NCBI GenBank assembly: GCA_009103225.1
Contig: RHPI01003261.1
Span: forward strand, 166,153 to 230,152
Reading direction: 5' to 3'
DNA from: Chlorokybus atmophyticus
Taxonomy: Eukaryota > Streptophyta > Chlorokybophyceae > Chlorokybales > Chlorokybaceae
Length of the DNA: 64,000 bases
The translations under genes were made by a program, and so were the position numbers. The notes under the pieces were generated by a model that did no database searches, was not told the origin of the DNA, and saw nothing but the letters and a program-made list of their open reading frames with translations. Of this stretch, positions 1 to 12,363 are shown in pieces; position 1 is the first letter of the stretch, and each line of letters starts with the position of its first letter.

Positions 1-234
1 GATGACAGACCATGTGCATATGAAAGCAGAAAGTTCATTCCTGCTGAACGTAATTACACAACCACTGAGCAAGAATTGCTTGGGGTGGTGCACGCGCTGC
101 GCACATGGCGTTGCTACTTGGAAGGGGTGGAGTTTTGAGTGATTACTGATCACAACCCGCTCACATTCTTTCATACGCAACAAAATCTGTCGAGGCGGCA
201 AGCTAGGTGGAATGAATTCATTTCTCGTTTCACT
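1..234 (+). pseudogene. Displaced Ty3/gypsy RNase H fragment
   Basis: Positions 1-234 repeat positions 1115-1348 of the adjacent element almost base for base, at a constant offset of 1114. They encode part of a gypsy RNase H domain. A few substitutions separate the two, including one that makes an in-frame TGA at 136-138, so this piece is dead and comes from a different element copy. At 234/235 it joins abruptly to the start of a reverse transcriptase domain in another frame. It is either the broken end of a nested or rearranged element, or an assembly join. Confidence 0.8.
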
Positions 235-2884
235 CAAAGAGTTATTGNACAAAGGTTTAATAACAAAGAGCATATCTCCTTTTGGTGCACCAATTTTGTT
301 CGTGCCAAAAAAGAATGGCAAGCTACGCATGTGTATTGATTACCGTGCGTTGAACAAGGTCACTGTGAAAAACAGATACCCTTTGCCTCGGATTGATGAT
401 TTGTTTGATAAGCTGTCAGGTGCAACAGTGTTCAGCACGCTGGATTTGACCAGTGGTTATCATCAAATCAAAATCCACCCGTCGGATATACAAAAAACTG
501 CATTTCGCACCCCACTAGGACACTTTGAGTATAAAGTGTTACCATTTGGGTTAACAAATGCACCGGCTACATTTCAGACAGCAATGAACGCGGTATTTGC
601 TGATGAATTGTACAAGTTTGTACTGGTATATCTAGACGACATTATTGTGTTCAGCAAAACCCGGGAGGACCACCACAGGCATGTGGAATTGGTTCTAGCT
701 AAGTTACGCGAACACAAATTCTATGCCAACCTGTCCAAATGCAACTTTGCAAAGGATGAACTAGCCTTTTTAGGGCATGTGATTGGCAAAGAAGGATTGA
801 AACCAGATCCTCAAAAGGTGTGTGCGGTAAAGGATTGGCCACCACCCAAGGATGTACATCAGTTACGTGCTTTCTTGGGGCTAGCCAATTATTTCCGCAA
901 GTTCATGCGAGCATATTCTGGCATGGCAAATCCTTTAACATCTTTACTAAGAAAAGATGTTAAATTTGTGTGGACGGAGGCACACGAGGTTGCTTTTACA
1001 CGCATTAAAGATGCATTAACACAAGCCCCTGTGTTAGCCTTCCCCGACCACACCAAGCCTTTTGTGGTGATCAGTGATGCTTCCACCATTGGGTGTGGGG
1101 CAGTCCTTCTACAGGATGACAGACCATGTGCATATGAAAGCAGAAAGTTCATTCCTGCTGAACGTAATTACACAACCACTGAGCAGGAATTGCTCGGGGT
1201 GGTGCACGCGCTGCGCACATGGCGTTGCTACTTGGAAGGGGTGGAGTTTTCAGTGATTACTGATCACAACCCGCTCACATTCTTTCATACGCAACAAAAT
1301 CTGTCGAGGCGGCAAGCTAGGTGGAATGAATTCATTTCTCGTTTCACTTTCACTTGGCAATACCGTCCGGGTCGCACCAATGTGGCGGATCCACTAAGTC
1401 GCAGCCCTGCTCTTTTGGCACTTACGCGCTCTCGAAGTACGCGTAATGTACAACAGCCTGAAGATCCTTTCTTAAAGGAAGTGTCCACAGGTTATAACTC
1501 AGATGATTGGTTTAGCAGTCAAACCAACTTGCAACAGCTTACTGCTGTTAGCAATCTGTGGTATAAAGGGGAGCAGTTGGCAATTCCCAACTCGGGCGAC
1601 TTGCGTAAGCAATGCTTACATTCAGTGCATGACCCGCCGTATGCTGGGCATTTGGGGAAACACAAAACACTCAAATCTGCGCAACAGTTATACTGGTGGC
1701 CGTCAATGTCAGCTGACGTGGATCAATATGTTCGCACATGTGACGTGTGTCAACGTAATAAGCCACTACGACAAAAACAAGCGGGATTGCTTAAACCATT
1801 GGCAATTCCAGAACAAAAGTGGGATAGTGTCAGTATGGATTTGATTACTGACCTACCTGAAACAGCAGCTAAATACACTGCTATTGTGGTTTTTGTCGAC
1901 CGTTTGACTAAAATGGTGCATTTTGCCCCGTGTTGCACAACTGTAAGTGCACGGGACTTGGCACACTTATTTGTGTCCACGGTCTTTCGCGTTCACGGTA
2001 TACCGCGTGAACTTGTCACAGATCGTGATCCTCGTTTTGTCTCCAAGTTTTGGCGAGAAGTCTGTGAATTGTTGGGGGTAAAACAAAGCATGTCGACTGC
2101 TTTCCACCCGCAAACGGACGGTCAAACTGAGCGAGCAAATCAAATACTGGAAGAAATGCTTCGCCACTATGTGGCTCCTAATCATGCTGATTGGGACAGG
2201 TACTTGCCAATGGCAGAGTTCGCTGTGAACAACGCGTGGCAAGAAAGTGTAAAGGAAACCCCATTTTTCTTGAATTATGGGATTCGCCCAAACACACCAG
2301 CGTCATTGCGTGTACCTCGCAATGCCCTGACTGTGCCAGCGGCAAAGGAATTTGCCACTAATATGCAAGAAAATTTGGCTCGAGCCAAGCTGTGTCTGTC
2401 AGAAGCACAGGACAGGCAAAAAGCTTATGCTGATACACATCGAAAAATGGCCACTTTCGATGTCGGCGATAAAGTTTTGCTTAATGCAAAAAACATAACC
2501 ATCAAAGGTACGGGTGCTCGCAAGTTGCTGCCCCGATGGTTAGGTCCTTTCTCTATCACTGATAGAGTTGGTACGCACGCTTATCGACTGCAATTGCCCC
2601 CAAGTGTGCGTATACACAACGTGTTCCATGTAAACTTGTTGAAACCTTACCGCTCAGACGGTAGAACACAGCCTCCACCACCGCCAGTTGAGGTGGACAG
2701 CGAGCTCGAATACGAGGTGGAAGCTATATTGAACCATAAGCTAAATGGTCGAGGACGCGCAACTCGCTATTTGGTGAAATGGAAAGGGTATGGCCCGGAA
2801 CATAACAGTTGGGAGCCCGACAGGCATCTTACGCACTGCCGCGAGTTGCTTCGAGCTTATTGGGATTCATGTCCTGTCCCATAA
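233..2884 (+). CDS. pol: Gypsy pol polyprotein, partial (RT-RNase H-integrase-chromodomain)
   Basis: About 883 codons stay open to the TAA at 2882-2884. Reverse transcriptase comes first, with the palm motif [15 protein letters not shown] near 430-475 and the catalytic YLDDIIVFS near 629-655. RNase H follows from about 1060 (VISDASTIGCGAVL). The integrase has an HHCC zinc motif near 1617-1765 (HSVHD...GHLGKH...CDVC) and a DDE core with Asp in SMDLITDLP, Asp in VTDRDPRF and Glu in QTERANQ. The protein ends in a chromodomain near 2705-2870 (YLVKWKGYG...NSWEP), which in related elements targets insertion to chromatin marks. The true N-terminus with gag and protease lies outside or was lost at the 234/235 junction. 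One base, 248, is N; copy 2 has G there. Confidence 0.92.
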   Translation, partial: LKELLXKGLITKSISPFGAPILFVPKKNGKLRMCIDYRALNKVTVKNRYPLPRIDDLFDKLSGATVFSTLDLTSGYHQIKIHPSDIQKTAFRTPLGHFEYKVLPFGLTNAPATFQTAMNAVFADELYKFVLVYLDDIIVFSKTREDHHRHVELVLAKLREHKFYANLSKCNFAKDELAFLGHVIGKEGLKPDPQKVCAVKDWPPPKDVHQLRAFLGLANYFRKFMRAYSGMANPLTSLLRKDVKFVWTEAHEVAFTRIKDALTQAPVLAFPDHTKPFVVISDASTIGCGAVLLQDDRPCAYESRKFIPAERNYTTTEQELLGVVHALRTWRCYLEGVEFSVITDHNPLTFFHTQQNLSRRQARWNEFISRFTFTWQYRPGRTNVADPLSRSPALLALTRSRSTRNVQQPEDPFLKEVSTGYNSDDWFSSQTNLQQLTAVSNLWYKGEQLAIPNSGDLRKQCLHSVHDPPYAGHLGKHKTLKSAQQLYWWPSMSADVDQYVRTCDVCQRNKPLRQKQAGLLKPLAIPEQKWDSVSMDLITDLPETAAKYTAIVVFVDRLTKMVHFAPCCTTVSARDLAHLFVSTVFRVHGIPRELVTDRDPRFVSKFWREVCELLGVKQSMSTAFHPQTDGQTERANQILEEMLRHYVAPNHADWDRYLPMAEFAVNNAWQESVKETPFFLNYGIRPNTPASLRVPRNALTVPAAKEFATNMQENLARAKLCLSEAQDRQKAYADTHRKMATFDVGDKVLLNAKNITIKGTGARKLLPRWLGPFSITDRVGTHAYRLQLPPSVRIHNVFHVNLLKPYRSDGRTQPPPPPVEVDSELEYEVEAILNHKLNGRGRATRYLVKWKGYGPEHNSWEPDRHLTHCRELLRAYWDSCPVP

Positions 2885-3031
2885 ACTGTGGGCTTGGTTT
2901 TATGACAGACTGGCAGTGCAGTTTCATTACCACCCTGTCATTTCCTGCTATCTCACTGGTTACAATTACTCGAAATCAAGCCTGATCAACTTGAGTTCAA
3001 CGAGGACGTTGAAAACCCAAGTGGGGGGGAA

Positions 3032-3557
3032 TGTAACGGGAGCAATAATAATAGGGGTATTATTGCTACCTGAATAACACATTTTGTATGAATAAGTATT
3101 TAAATATGCTTATTTATACCTCTTTTTTACGGTTCCTCGCTTATTAAAGGCTATGATGCTTTATCATAGCTTAAATAAGTCCCAATGGGTGTAGAACCGC
3201 GTATTCAAGCCTATTTAGTGTCACATTTGATATAATGTGATCACTATCTCGTTAGGTACCTTACGATAGGTATCTTTGGATAGGTACCTTATCGATAGGT
3301 ACCTTATCTGAGCTGTGATTGGCTCACGCTAGATTTCCTAACTACCCTATCTGTAGGGTCGATGTCTAGTTGTGAGTTAATTATCGAGAGTTATATAGTT
3401 GATATACTCTTGATATAAAAAGTCACATCAATCTGATGTGGGGACTTTCAGTTCTCTGCTCAGTGGCGGCCACGCCGTTGAAAGGCTTGTCATAGGCGGT
3501 GTGGGTGTTGGGGTAGAGGATTGAAGGGGCATCACCGGCGACGGTGGTGCTGTTACA
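3032..3557 (+). repeat. 3' LTR of gypsy copy 1
   Basis: This 526-bp LTR begins TGTAACGGG and ends CTGTTACA. It matches the two LTRs of copy 2 at 54798-55323 and 60567-61093 in the same orientation. It follows the polypurine tract directly. Inside are repeated GGTACC-containing units (3252-3309) and a TATA-like stretch near 3410-3420 (GATATAAAAAG) that could position transcription start. Confidence 0.95.
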
Positions 3558-5427
3558 GCACATCTGCTGCTGAAGTACTACTTCACCACTAGTAGTGGCT
3601 AATAGTGGCTAGCCAGGCGGCGTGCGCGCGGGCGTCAATTGCCTTCTTCAAATCCTCGCCGCACTTGAGGGTACTTGCGCGTGGTGTAGGCCAACAACGC
3701 GGACATCATCGTCGCCACTGTAGGCGCTACACGTCTTCACGAAGATCGTGCCTTGCAAGTCGCTCATCGTTCAAGGTGAAGTTTAATCATAGATTATCCA
3801 ATATCTTGGTTGGCAACCTTTGTTAGACGTCAGATAGAGCGCTGTTTGCTGTTTCTTTTTGGTTGAATATTGAAGCACTCATATACCATGTTTGAACATG
3901 TTGCCCAAAGTTTAGGTGAAAGCATGAAAGTGTTTGCAACGATCGCAAGGGATTGTTACAATATGGGCTCAGACCTATCAGTGCAATGAAGCATGCACAA
4001 TTCCCTGCATAATGCCCCACAAGTACATACAAAGCATGACGATATCAGGTATCATGCTTGCAATCATGCTTAACGACACGCGCCTTAATGCAACCTTAAC
4101 AGCCCCAATTTCGGTGGCAAATCACTTACACCTACACATGTTAAGGTCTGACAACAGCCACAAGGCCATCATGCAAAGCATGTGATGCATGTGGTAAGTC
4201 AACGAGCATGGATCCAACGCCGATACAATACTGGCAATATTGACTTGACCTTTGAGTTATTATCATCTTGTAAATAAGAATGTTGTAACCATTCATTTAT
4301 GATGATATATCATACAAGTAGATTACCACACTTCATATGATGCGTATTATGGCGTGGTTGTGAAGGAATAATTGAGTGAGTTAGCCCAAGTTCTGTGCCT
4401 GCCAGTGTGCCAACAGTTGTGTTGGCGATGGAACGGTTTCATGCGTACGCTATGCTGATAACGCGGGCAAAGTCAAGTGCTCCTCATGCTCTCGTCATCT
4501 TTGCTGTCGCTTTCGGCACTGCATGTGTTGTTCGATGGTGACGAGCATCTCAGCATGTTGCTGCTTTTGCCTTAAGTCAACCAACCGTTGCACGTGGCGG
4601 TGCTCCTACCGTGAAGCCTGCATGCTGGCACGCATAGCTTAATCATGCGAGTGGTTGATGCTAGCTATAGGTGATATTGTTGGGAGTAGGTGGCTTGTGC
4701 TTGATTGCTATATGTGCTCCCCACGTAAGTATGTGCTTTGTTTTGCTGGCTTGCATCTTGGCACCTTTGCGTGCTTGTTACCTATATTACGGAGTTTTGC
4801 TTTTAGCAACTCTTGTGTACAGGAAATGGAAGGTATTAATGCAAGCATGCAGTTTGCAGCCAGCAGTCCTTGCTACATGGCAGGCATGATCATGCAGCGG
4901 GCATGATCATGCACCAGTCATGGTAGTTGTACTAGCGCAACAACTATGCTCACATTAGTTTCACATATCCAACCACCGGGTCACGCACCTATGCTATCAC
5001 ACCTCTTCTACTACACCCCGTTAGACATGCATGCATGCATTTCAGTCCGTCACCTGCACGCATGTGCAGCCAGAAAGTCTTCAACTTCTCGGTGGCAGCA
5101 AGGAGCACGAGCAGCAGACGGACTCCCACTTCCACTCTCCCGTTCTCTTCACCCACACACCCACTCCCGCCGTCCCCCTGCAATCCCGCATCTTGTAACC
5201 CTCGTTGAGGGCCCCTTTGCCCCGCCCCTCTGCCCTGCCCCTCTGCTCCATCTCTCCCCCTCACGTCACCCTCGCTGCGCAGTGCGATTGTCAGCACTGC
5301 AGCGTGTACTGTCGCTGTGTCGTTGCTGGCAGTTAGGTGCTGCCGGTGGGGTTGGGTGGTGGGTTTGTGTTATGTGTAATGCTATGGACATATACAACAC
5401 TAGAGAGATCATGGAATCCATGTTCAT
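3558..5427. other. Intergenic, 3' side of sulfotransferase copy 1
   Basis: No gene is supported here. A segment around 4600-4720 resembles 9450-9580 downstream of the second sulfotransferase, so it belongs to the tandem duplication. A short direct repeat of GGCATGATCATGCA lies near 4882-4912. A pyrimidine-rich stretch lies around 5110-5290. Confidence 0.5.
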
Positions 5428-5428
5428 G

Positions 5429-5465
5429 TTGGTTGGCTACCAACTTCACATTGGTAGCCCAACCA
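5429..5465 (-). other. Hairpin downstream of sulfotransferase copy 1
   Basis: The plus strand reads TTGGTTGGCTACCAA, a 7-base loop, then TTGGTAGCCCAACCA. The arms pair over about 14 bases with one bulged base. It lies 35-70 bases past the stop codon, in the expected 3' UTR. Copy 2 has an unrelated hairpin at 9532-9570. Function unknown. Confidence 0.45.
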
Positions 5466-5499
5466 GGTAGCAGCCATTCCCGCTCGCAAGTGCTCATTA

Positions 5500-6909
5500 T
5501 CATCGCGACTTGGTAAACCACCATAGCATGACACCGAGGCACGCCCCGAGGGCAGCCGTGACGCCCCACACAAAGCGCTCTCTGCCAGCATTCATAGCAA
5601 GGAACTGTGCGCGCTCATTTGTGCAGGGGTAGGGTTTCTTTGTCCCGTCCCCGTATTCTGGCACGGGTATGCCGAGAAACCGGCACAGCGGCTCCCACCC
5701 TTCCTTTGCGTTGAACACCAGGAGCTTGCCCTCCGGCACACACGCCTTCACCTCCTCCACCCACCTCTTGTACACCGCCACCGCATGCCCATCCTCCTCA
5801 AACAGCCCGCCAAACAGCCTCGGATTCGACCACGCCACCTGATAAGAACCCAACATTCAGCCTGTCCTTGTGCCACATGGTGCGCTCACATGATATTGAA
5901 ACTCTGAATGCCAATGACTGCACATACCAGGTCCACCATGTGCATGAAGCGGCGGAGGGATGGCACAAGCGCAGTCATGGCTCTGGCCATGATGGAGCCG
6001 CCCTTGGTGAACTCGTAGATGGTAGACTTGGCGGATGCATACCACTGCTCAGGGCTGTCCCGCACTGTCAGGATGACCTATCGGCATGTACACTGTAGTG
6101 TTTTGGCTTGCGCAAGTATAATGTACAGGTGCATGCATTGCCTTGTGCAAATGCACCTGTTTGTTCATGATAATGTGCGTGCGCACATGTGCATGTACAC
6201 GAGACACACAGAGACACATACAAAAAGCAGTGCAGACACACTGTGCAGACACCGACTGCTTTGAAAGTATGCCACGATGTGGAATGCTGTCATTCTGCTC
6301 TGTGACTTGATAACCTTGGCGTTGGGGTACTGCTTCATCATCTGCTCGTAGTAAGCTGCCGACGGATGGTCGACGGCCGCCTTATATGCTGGCCTGCCCT
6401 TCTCCTCGGGCACAAATATCTTGTCGAAATCAAAGTCCTCGCCTGTGCGAACAACAACAAACAGCAACGAACATTACAACTCAACTTTGAATGAGGCAAG
6501 GCTGACGTACATGTCCGCCTGTGTACTGTTCTCTCATGCCTCCCCAGCTAGTACAGAGCCATGCAATGCATGTTGCACTCTACCCTCAACTCTCAACTTG
6601 TTTAACTTGCGCATTCATTGCACATTCAGTACAAATGTGCGGACAGTCACGAGCACATGCACATGCACACTCTTATATGCGCACGTACCCCCACACGTAC
6701 ATGACGCAGAACAACACACTCACTTCGTTGCACATAAGATGCCTCACGTCACCTCTTTGTATCTGCTGCGCGCAGTCGATCCATTTCTGCGCGTCCCCGT
6801 ATTGGTACACCTCGGCCATGTGGTAGCAAGGGTCGAAGCCCAGCTGCTCCAGCGCCGCCTTCAGCGACCTGGTGCCCGTGCGACCAAGACCAGCGCCGAT
6901 CACCTCCAT
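5500..6909 (-). CDS. Sulfotransferase-like P-loop protein, copy 1
   Basis: Four exons (6909-6753, 6442-6315, 6077-5928, 5838-5500) join in frame to 257 residues. The N-terminus has the P-loop-like GAGLGRTGTRS that binds the 5'-phosphosulfate of PAPS in this superfamily, and the centre has VILTVRDSPEQWY. This layout fits the eukaryotic Sulfotransfer_4 group, in which NAD-dependent epimerase labels are a common misannotation. The C-terminus ends with a hydrophobic helix (about residues 233-252) followed by FTKSR, so it may be a tail-anchored membrane protein. The start was chosen at the ATG just before EVIGAGLG, matching copy 2. Copy 2 at 9726-11731 has the same exon phases and identical lengths for exons 2 and 3 (128 and 150 nt). 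Acceptor and reaction are unknown. Confidence 0.88.
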
Positions 6910-7001
6910 TACCGTATGTTCAAGCTGCCTGTGCGTAACGCTGAGCAGCGCCTCTTGGGTGTTGCTTGATGTGGCACAGCAGGAGCGTTTGTCAGCCCTG
7001 A

Positions 7002-7029
7002 GCCGCCGCCGCCGCCGCCACCGCCGCCG
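7002..7029 (-). repeat. CGG/CCG triplet repeat in 5' leader of sulfotransferase copy 1
   Basis: Nine GCC-type triplets with one interruption lie about 93 bases upstream of the start codon, in the presumed 5' UTR. Copy 2 has the equivalent tract at 11801-11830, so it predates the duplication. Confidence 0.7.
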
Positions 7030-9221
7030 TGCTGCAGGTAGCTGCCCGGCCGGCACAGTGCCTGCAAGCTTACCCATGCACCGAAGCCCCAACGTACCAG
7101 TACGTGTGGAGCTGACACGTGTGTGCGAGTACCGTACAAGCATATCAGTCCGTAATGCCACGAACTACTCGCTTGTACTTGTTGGGCATGGATACATGGA
7201 TATTTAGCTGTTTAAAATGGTTCTAACTTTCTCCCACAGCCTGGAATCCTCGTTTTCTTGGAAATTCAACGAAAATACTGCTACATGGGATAGCATTGCA
7301 AATGCATGCATTGGAATGTTAATACTGCCAACATACACATGCACAAGCACAAGCGCATGCACATCATCAAGTCTTACGGTACAACTAGCTTTGAAGGGTC
7401 TCAGCTCTTACGTGCGAAGAGCCAAGCAAGGATGTGGGCTGCAGCAGGGTCCAACATCATAGGTACTTGTACATAGCAGGAGGTAAATGATAATTTTGTA
7501 AGTGTTTGTTGCATACCTCATGATATTATTACATAAGGTACAAATTGAGGGGCCCTCATATGAACAAGCAAAGCACAACACAGTTGTCAACGAAGCAACC
7601 ATGTACGAGATTTGGGTAGTGAGTTGCGGAACAACTCGACATCTTAACAACTTAAGCACAACTAAAACAAGAGGCTCGTGTCTATGCAGAGCTACGTGCA
7701 AGGTGGGGCAGGCTAGGACTAGCAGCAGATAGCGCAGCGCTCATCTCACAATTTCAATTGTACTTACAAGCAAAGGCAGCGTGACAATGTGTGTATCCAT
7801 TTGGTACTCAATTTACTCTTCGCATTGCTTGTGTGTGGTAATTCGAAGAATAAACACTGCACTGCTATAAGCAATGCATGCGGTCTTGTTAACATGCTGA
7901 AGGTGTGATGGTATGTTAATAAGCACGCAAACATCCATCGAAACAATTGCATGCGCGCGGTTGGCAATGAAGGAGCGTGTAACGTGCAGCTCAATTCTAT
8001 GTTGATTAACACATAATGAACTGTTACCAACAGTTTAATTGGCAATTGCAGCATGTGGAGAAATAAGCTCATTAGGCAAATGTTGATTGCTGCTCATGCC
8101 GTTGCTTGAGCATATGGAGGTGCTCGATGCATGCGATGGTGCGATAAGCTATCGCCAACAATAGATTGTGCAATAACCATAATGCAATGGCGTTGATATG
8201 GATTTATGCACCTCTCCTCTCCGCTCTTCTCCTTTTATGCGCTGCATGTACAGCCTGCTACTACCCTATGTGACAATTACAATTATGTCTGGCACGCACA
8301 TAAGCATTAGCTCCTCTAGCCTAGCTTAGTTAAGCTGAGATGTATTTGCGATGTGGTTGTATACTATTAGTAATCATGATTTTAGGGTTGACTCTGATTC
8401 ATTAATGTGTTGCGTATGCGTGTACTCTAGGCCCCTCCATGATAATGATTGCACCCTGTCGATGAATTCATGTAGAAGCATAGAAACTTACTCAACTTGC
8501 ATGCGTATGCATTGTACAATGTGCATTGCACACCCCCTCAGCCTGCTTATGCACGCACAGTAACAATACGGGTAAAATGCCATTTTTCAACTCCAACTTA
8601 TAATGTGAAATAATGGCTATAAGCTACTAGCACACTAGCGAATGCAAAAGTGTGATAACTGTTAAGCTGATCTCTCACATCAACGCTGCTAACCTCATGC
8701 TGATGTTATTGAGTGCACTCGTTACACAAGACGCAAGCCCACATGTCGGCGAAGTCTTGCTAGGTAAGTTTTTGAGCTGCCAATCATTACCACAACTGTG
8801 GTGGGACAATTGAGGTGAGTATTGTTGGAACTGCACCACGTTCTGGTGTTTGCGCCAGCATATGCACTGAAAGGGCTTATTTGCTCGCCAACCGTAGCGC
8901 AATTGTGATTTGCTTGTTACATAGGCGGAGTGCACAACAATTCTGAACTCCACTGCTATATAGCTAGCTTCGTAAAAAGTTAGCAGCCATCAGCAAGATG
9001 TGTACCGATATATTGCTAGCGCTACACATGATACGCTGCGCCTCGAGGTGTATTTTGTCTTTCATGTACCTAATTACCTCGATTATTGAAAAGCGCTCTG
9101 ACTTCATGCCCATCCTGACCGTGAAGCTAGCGAACTGTCGAAAGTACACACCATGAGCCTGAAGACATATTCATCCCCCTAGCCGAGACCTTCGGTACTC
9201 TGGGTGCCTTCCACGCGCTAA
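7030..9221. other. Intergenic between sulfotransferase copies
   Basis: I see no supported gene, RNA gene or long repeat. The sequence is rich in TGCATGCA words like the rest of the window's intergenic DNA. The minus-strand promoter of copy 1 must lie at the left end. Confidence 0.5.
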
Positions 9222-9261
9222 ATGCTGATTGACGCGTGCGTTACATGGTCTAGCACAGAGG

Positions 9262-9485
9262 GGTTGCTTGCTAGCCGCAGGTCAGCCTTCATATTCATGT
9301 ACCGGCAACATGTTGCTTATGCGCTACAGCGTGCTCAAGGTGTGGCGCTGTTGGGGAGAGGGCGACGACAACCGTCTGTCTGCCATTCCGTACTGGCCAG
9401 CACCACAGCATGTCTCTGCAACAACCTTGTTGGACGTTGCAGCCGCTGCCGCTCTGGCGTGAGGTCTGCATGCTGGCGCGCATAG
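9262..9485 (+). pseudogene. Possible LINE-like reverse transcriptase C-terminal remnant
   Basis: The plus strand encodes a stretch with FMYRQHVAYALQRAQG followed by VALLGRGRRQ. This resembles the alpha-helical end of plant and algal non-LTR retrotransposon ORFs (pattern RQ-x-V-x-x-ALQRAQ-x-x-x-LL). A second, clearer example is at 25610-25960. It is short and has no other LINE domain next to it, so this is a resemblance only. Confidence 0.35.
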
Positions 9486-9531
9486 TTTGGTGACACGAGT
9501 GGTTATTGCTATTCGTGTTGGTGTAGTACCT

Positions 9532-9570
9532 AACCAAGCACAAGCCACCTTAGGAGGGTTGTGCTTGGTT
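9532..9570 (-). other. Hairpin downstream of sulfotransferase copy 2
   Basis: Perfect 12-base arms (AACCAAGCACAA and TTGTGCTTGGTT) with a 15-base loop. It lies about 155-195 bases past the stop codon of copy 2. It could act in 3' end formation or mRNA stability. Confidence 0.45.
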
Positions 9571-9725
9571 GTTGTGTGGCTAGCACTGTGGGTTCTGAAG
9601 TTCTACACAGACTCCATGAACATCCATCACAACCAAGAGATGATGGTACCCTTCTGCGTTGAATATATAGTTTCAAGCTATACCACATATGTGGCAATCG
9701 CTATTTTTGCAATTGCTCACCATCA

Positions 9726-11731
<2,006 letters not shown>

Positions 11732-11797
11732 GGTGAAGCCTATGCCACGACGTGGTCAGTACACCCTCCGTCTTCTTGCCAGCAAATATTCACCAGC

Positions 11798-11800
<3 letters not shown>

Positions 11801-11830
<30 letters not shown>
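11801..11830 (-). repeat. CGG/CCG triplet repeat in 5' leader of sulfotransferase copy 2
   Basis: Ten uninterrupted triplets lie about 70 bases upstream of the start codon, matching the position of the 7002-7029 tract in copy 1. Confidence 0.7.
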
Positions 11831-12276
11831 TGTACATGATGTACATGCCGCCCCAACAGATACATACACAAGTGTCTGCAAGTCAAGGCAAGGCGTTGCA
11901 ATGGAGCTGAGTCAGCTCAGCTGACGCGTGTGTGTGTGTGTGTGCAGGGGGCGTCAAGCAGGATCATTGATCGCAGCCCTGCTTGCGAGGATCAGTGAAC
12001 GTGAAGCGGTTCTCATTTCACGTGACCCTTGTACGGTAGAAGAGCCAAGTCGTCTAACGTCACGTTAGTGATGTGAGTCAGAGTCACGTCGCGTGAATCA
12101 CCCACGGTGACTCACCCTTATCCTGCACCGTCCTAAGTCGCTTAACACGTCGACAAACGTTATGGTCCCCGCATGACGGAAAGGTCAGTTAGAAGCCAGC
12201 AACACACCGCGTTAGCTGAATCTTTTTGTAACGTTACGCTAAACACCACCTCGGCAGTTAACAATTTGGTCCAAGC

Positions 12277-12306
12277 CGCGGCGGTGGTGGCGGCGGTGGC
12301 GGCGGC
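12277..12306 (+). repeat. GGC-rich tract in 5' leader of gamma-glutamyl hydrolase
   Basis: GCGGCGGTGGTGGCGG-type triplets lie about 60-90 bases before the start codon. Similar GC-triplet tracts precede several genes in this window. Confidence 0.5.
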
Positions 12307-12363
12307 GAGGACCGTGGCGGTATAGTTGGTCTCCGGAGAGAGGCGTGCCTCTGTGTCATCATC

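Larger units (their letters stand above)
1..3557 (+). mobile_element. Chromodomain Ty3/gypsy LTR retrotransposon, 3' part (copy 1)
   Basis: Order seen: RNase H fragment (1-234), reverse transcriptase, RNase H, integrase and chromodomain (open frame to 2884), a G-rich polypurine tract at about 3021-3031, then the LTR at 3032-3557. The 5' LTR, gag and protease are not in this window. The order RT-RNase H-integrase-chromodomain places it in the chromovirus branch of Ty3/gypsy. The target-site duplication cannot be checked because the left end is missing. The unbroken pol frame suggests it is younger than copy 2 at 54798-61093. Confidence 0.93.

Noticed and set aside
5000-5300. Overlapping plus and minus frames in C-rich DNA downstream of sulfotransferase copy 1
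   Set aside because: Both strands are open because of low complexity; no conserved motif.
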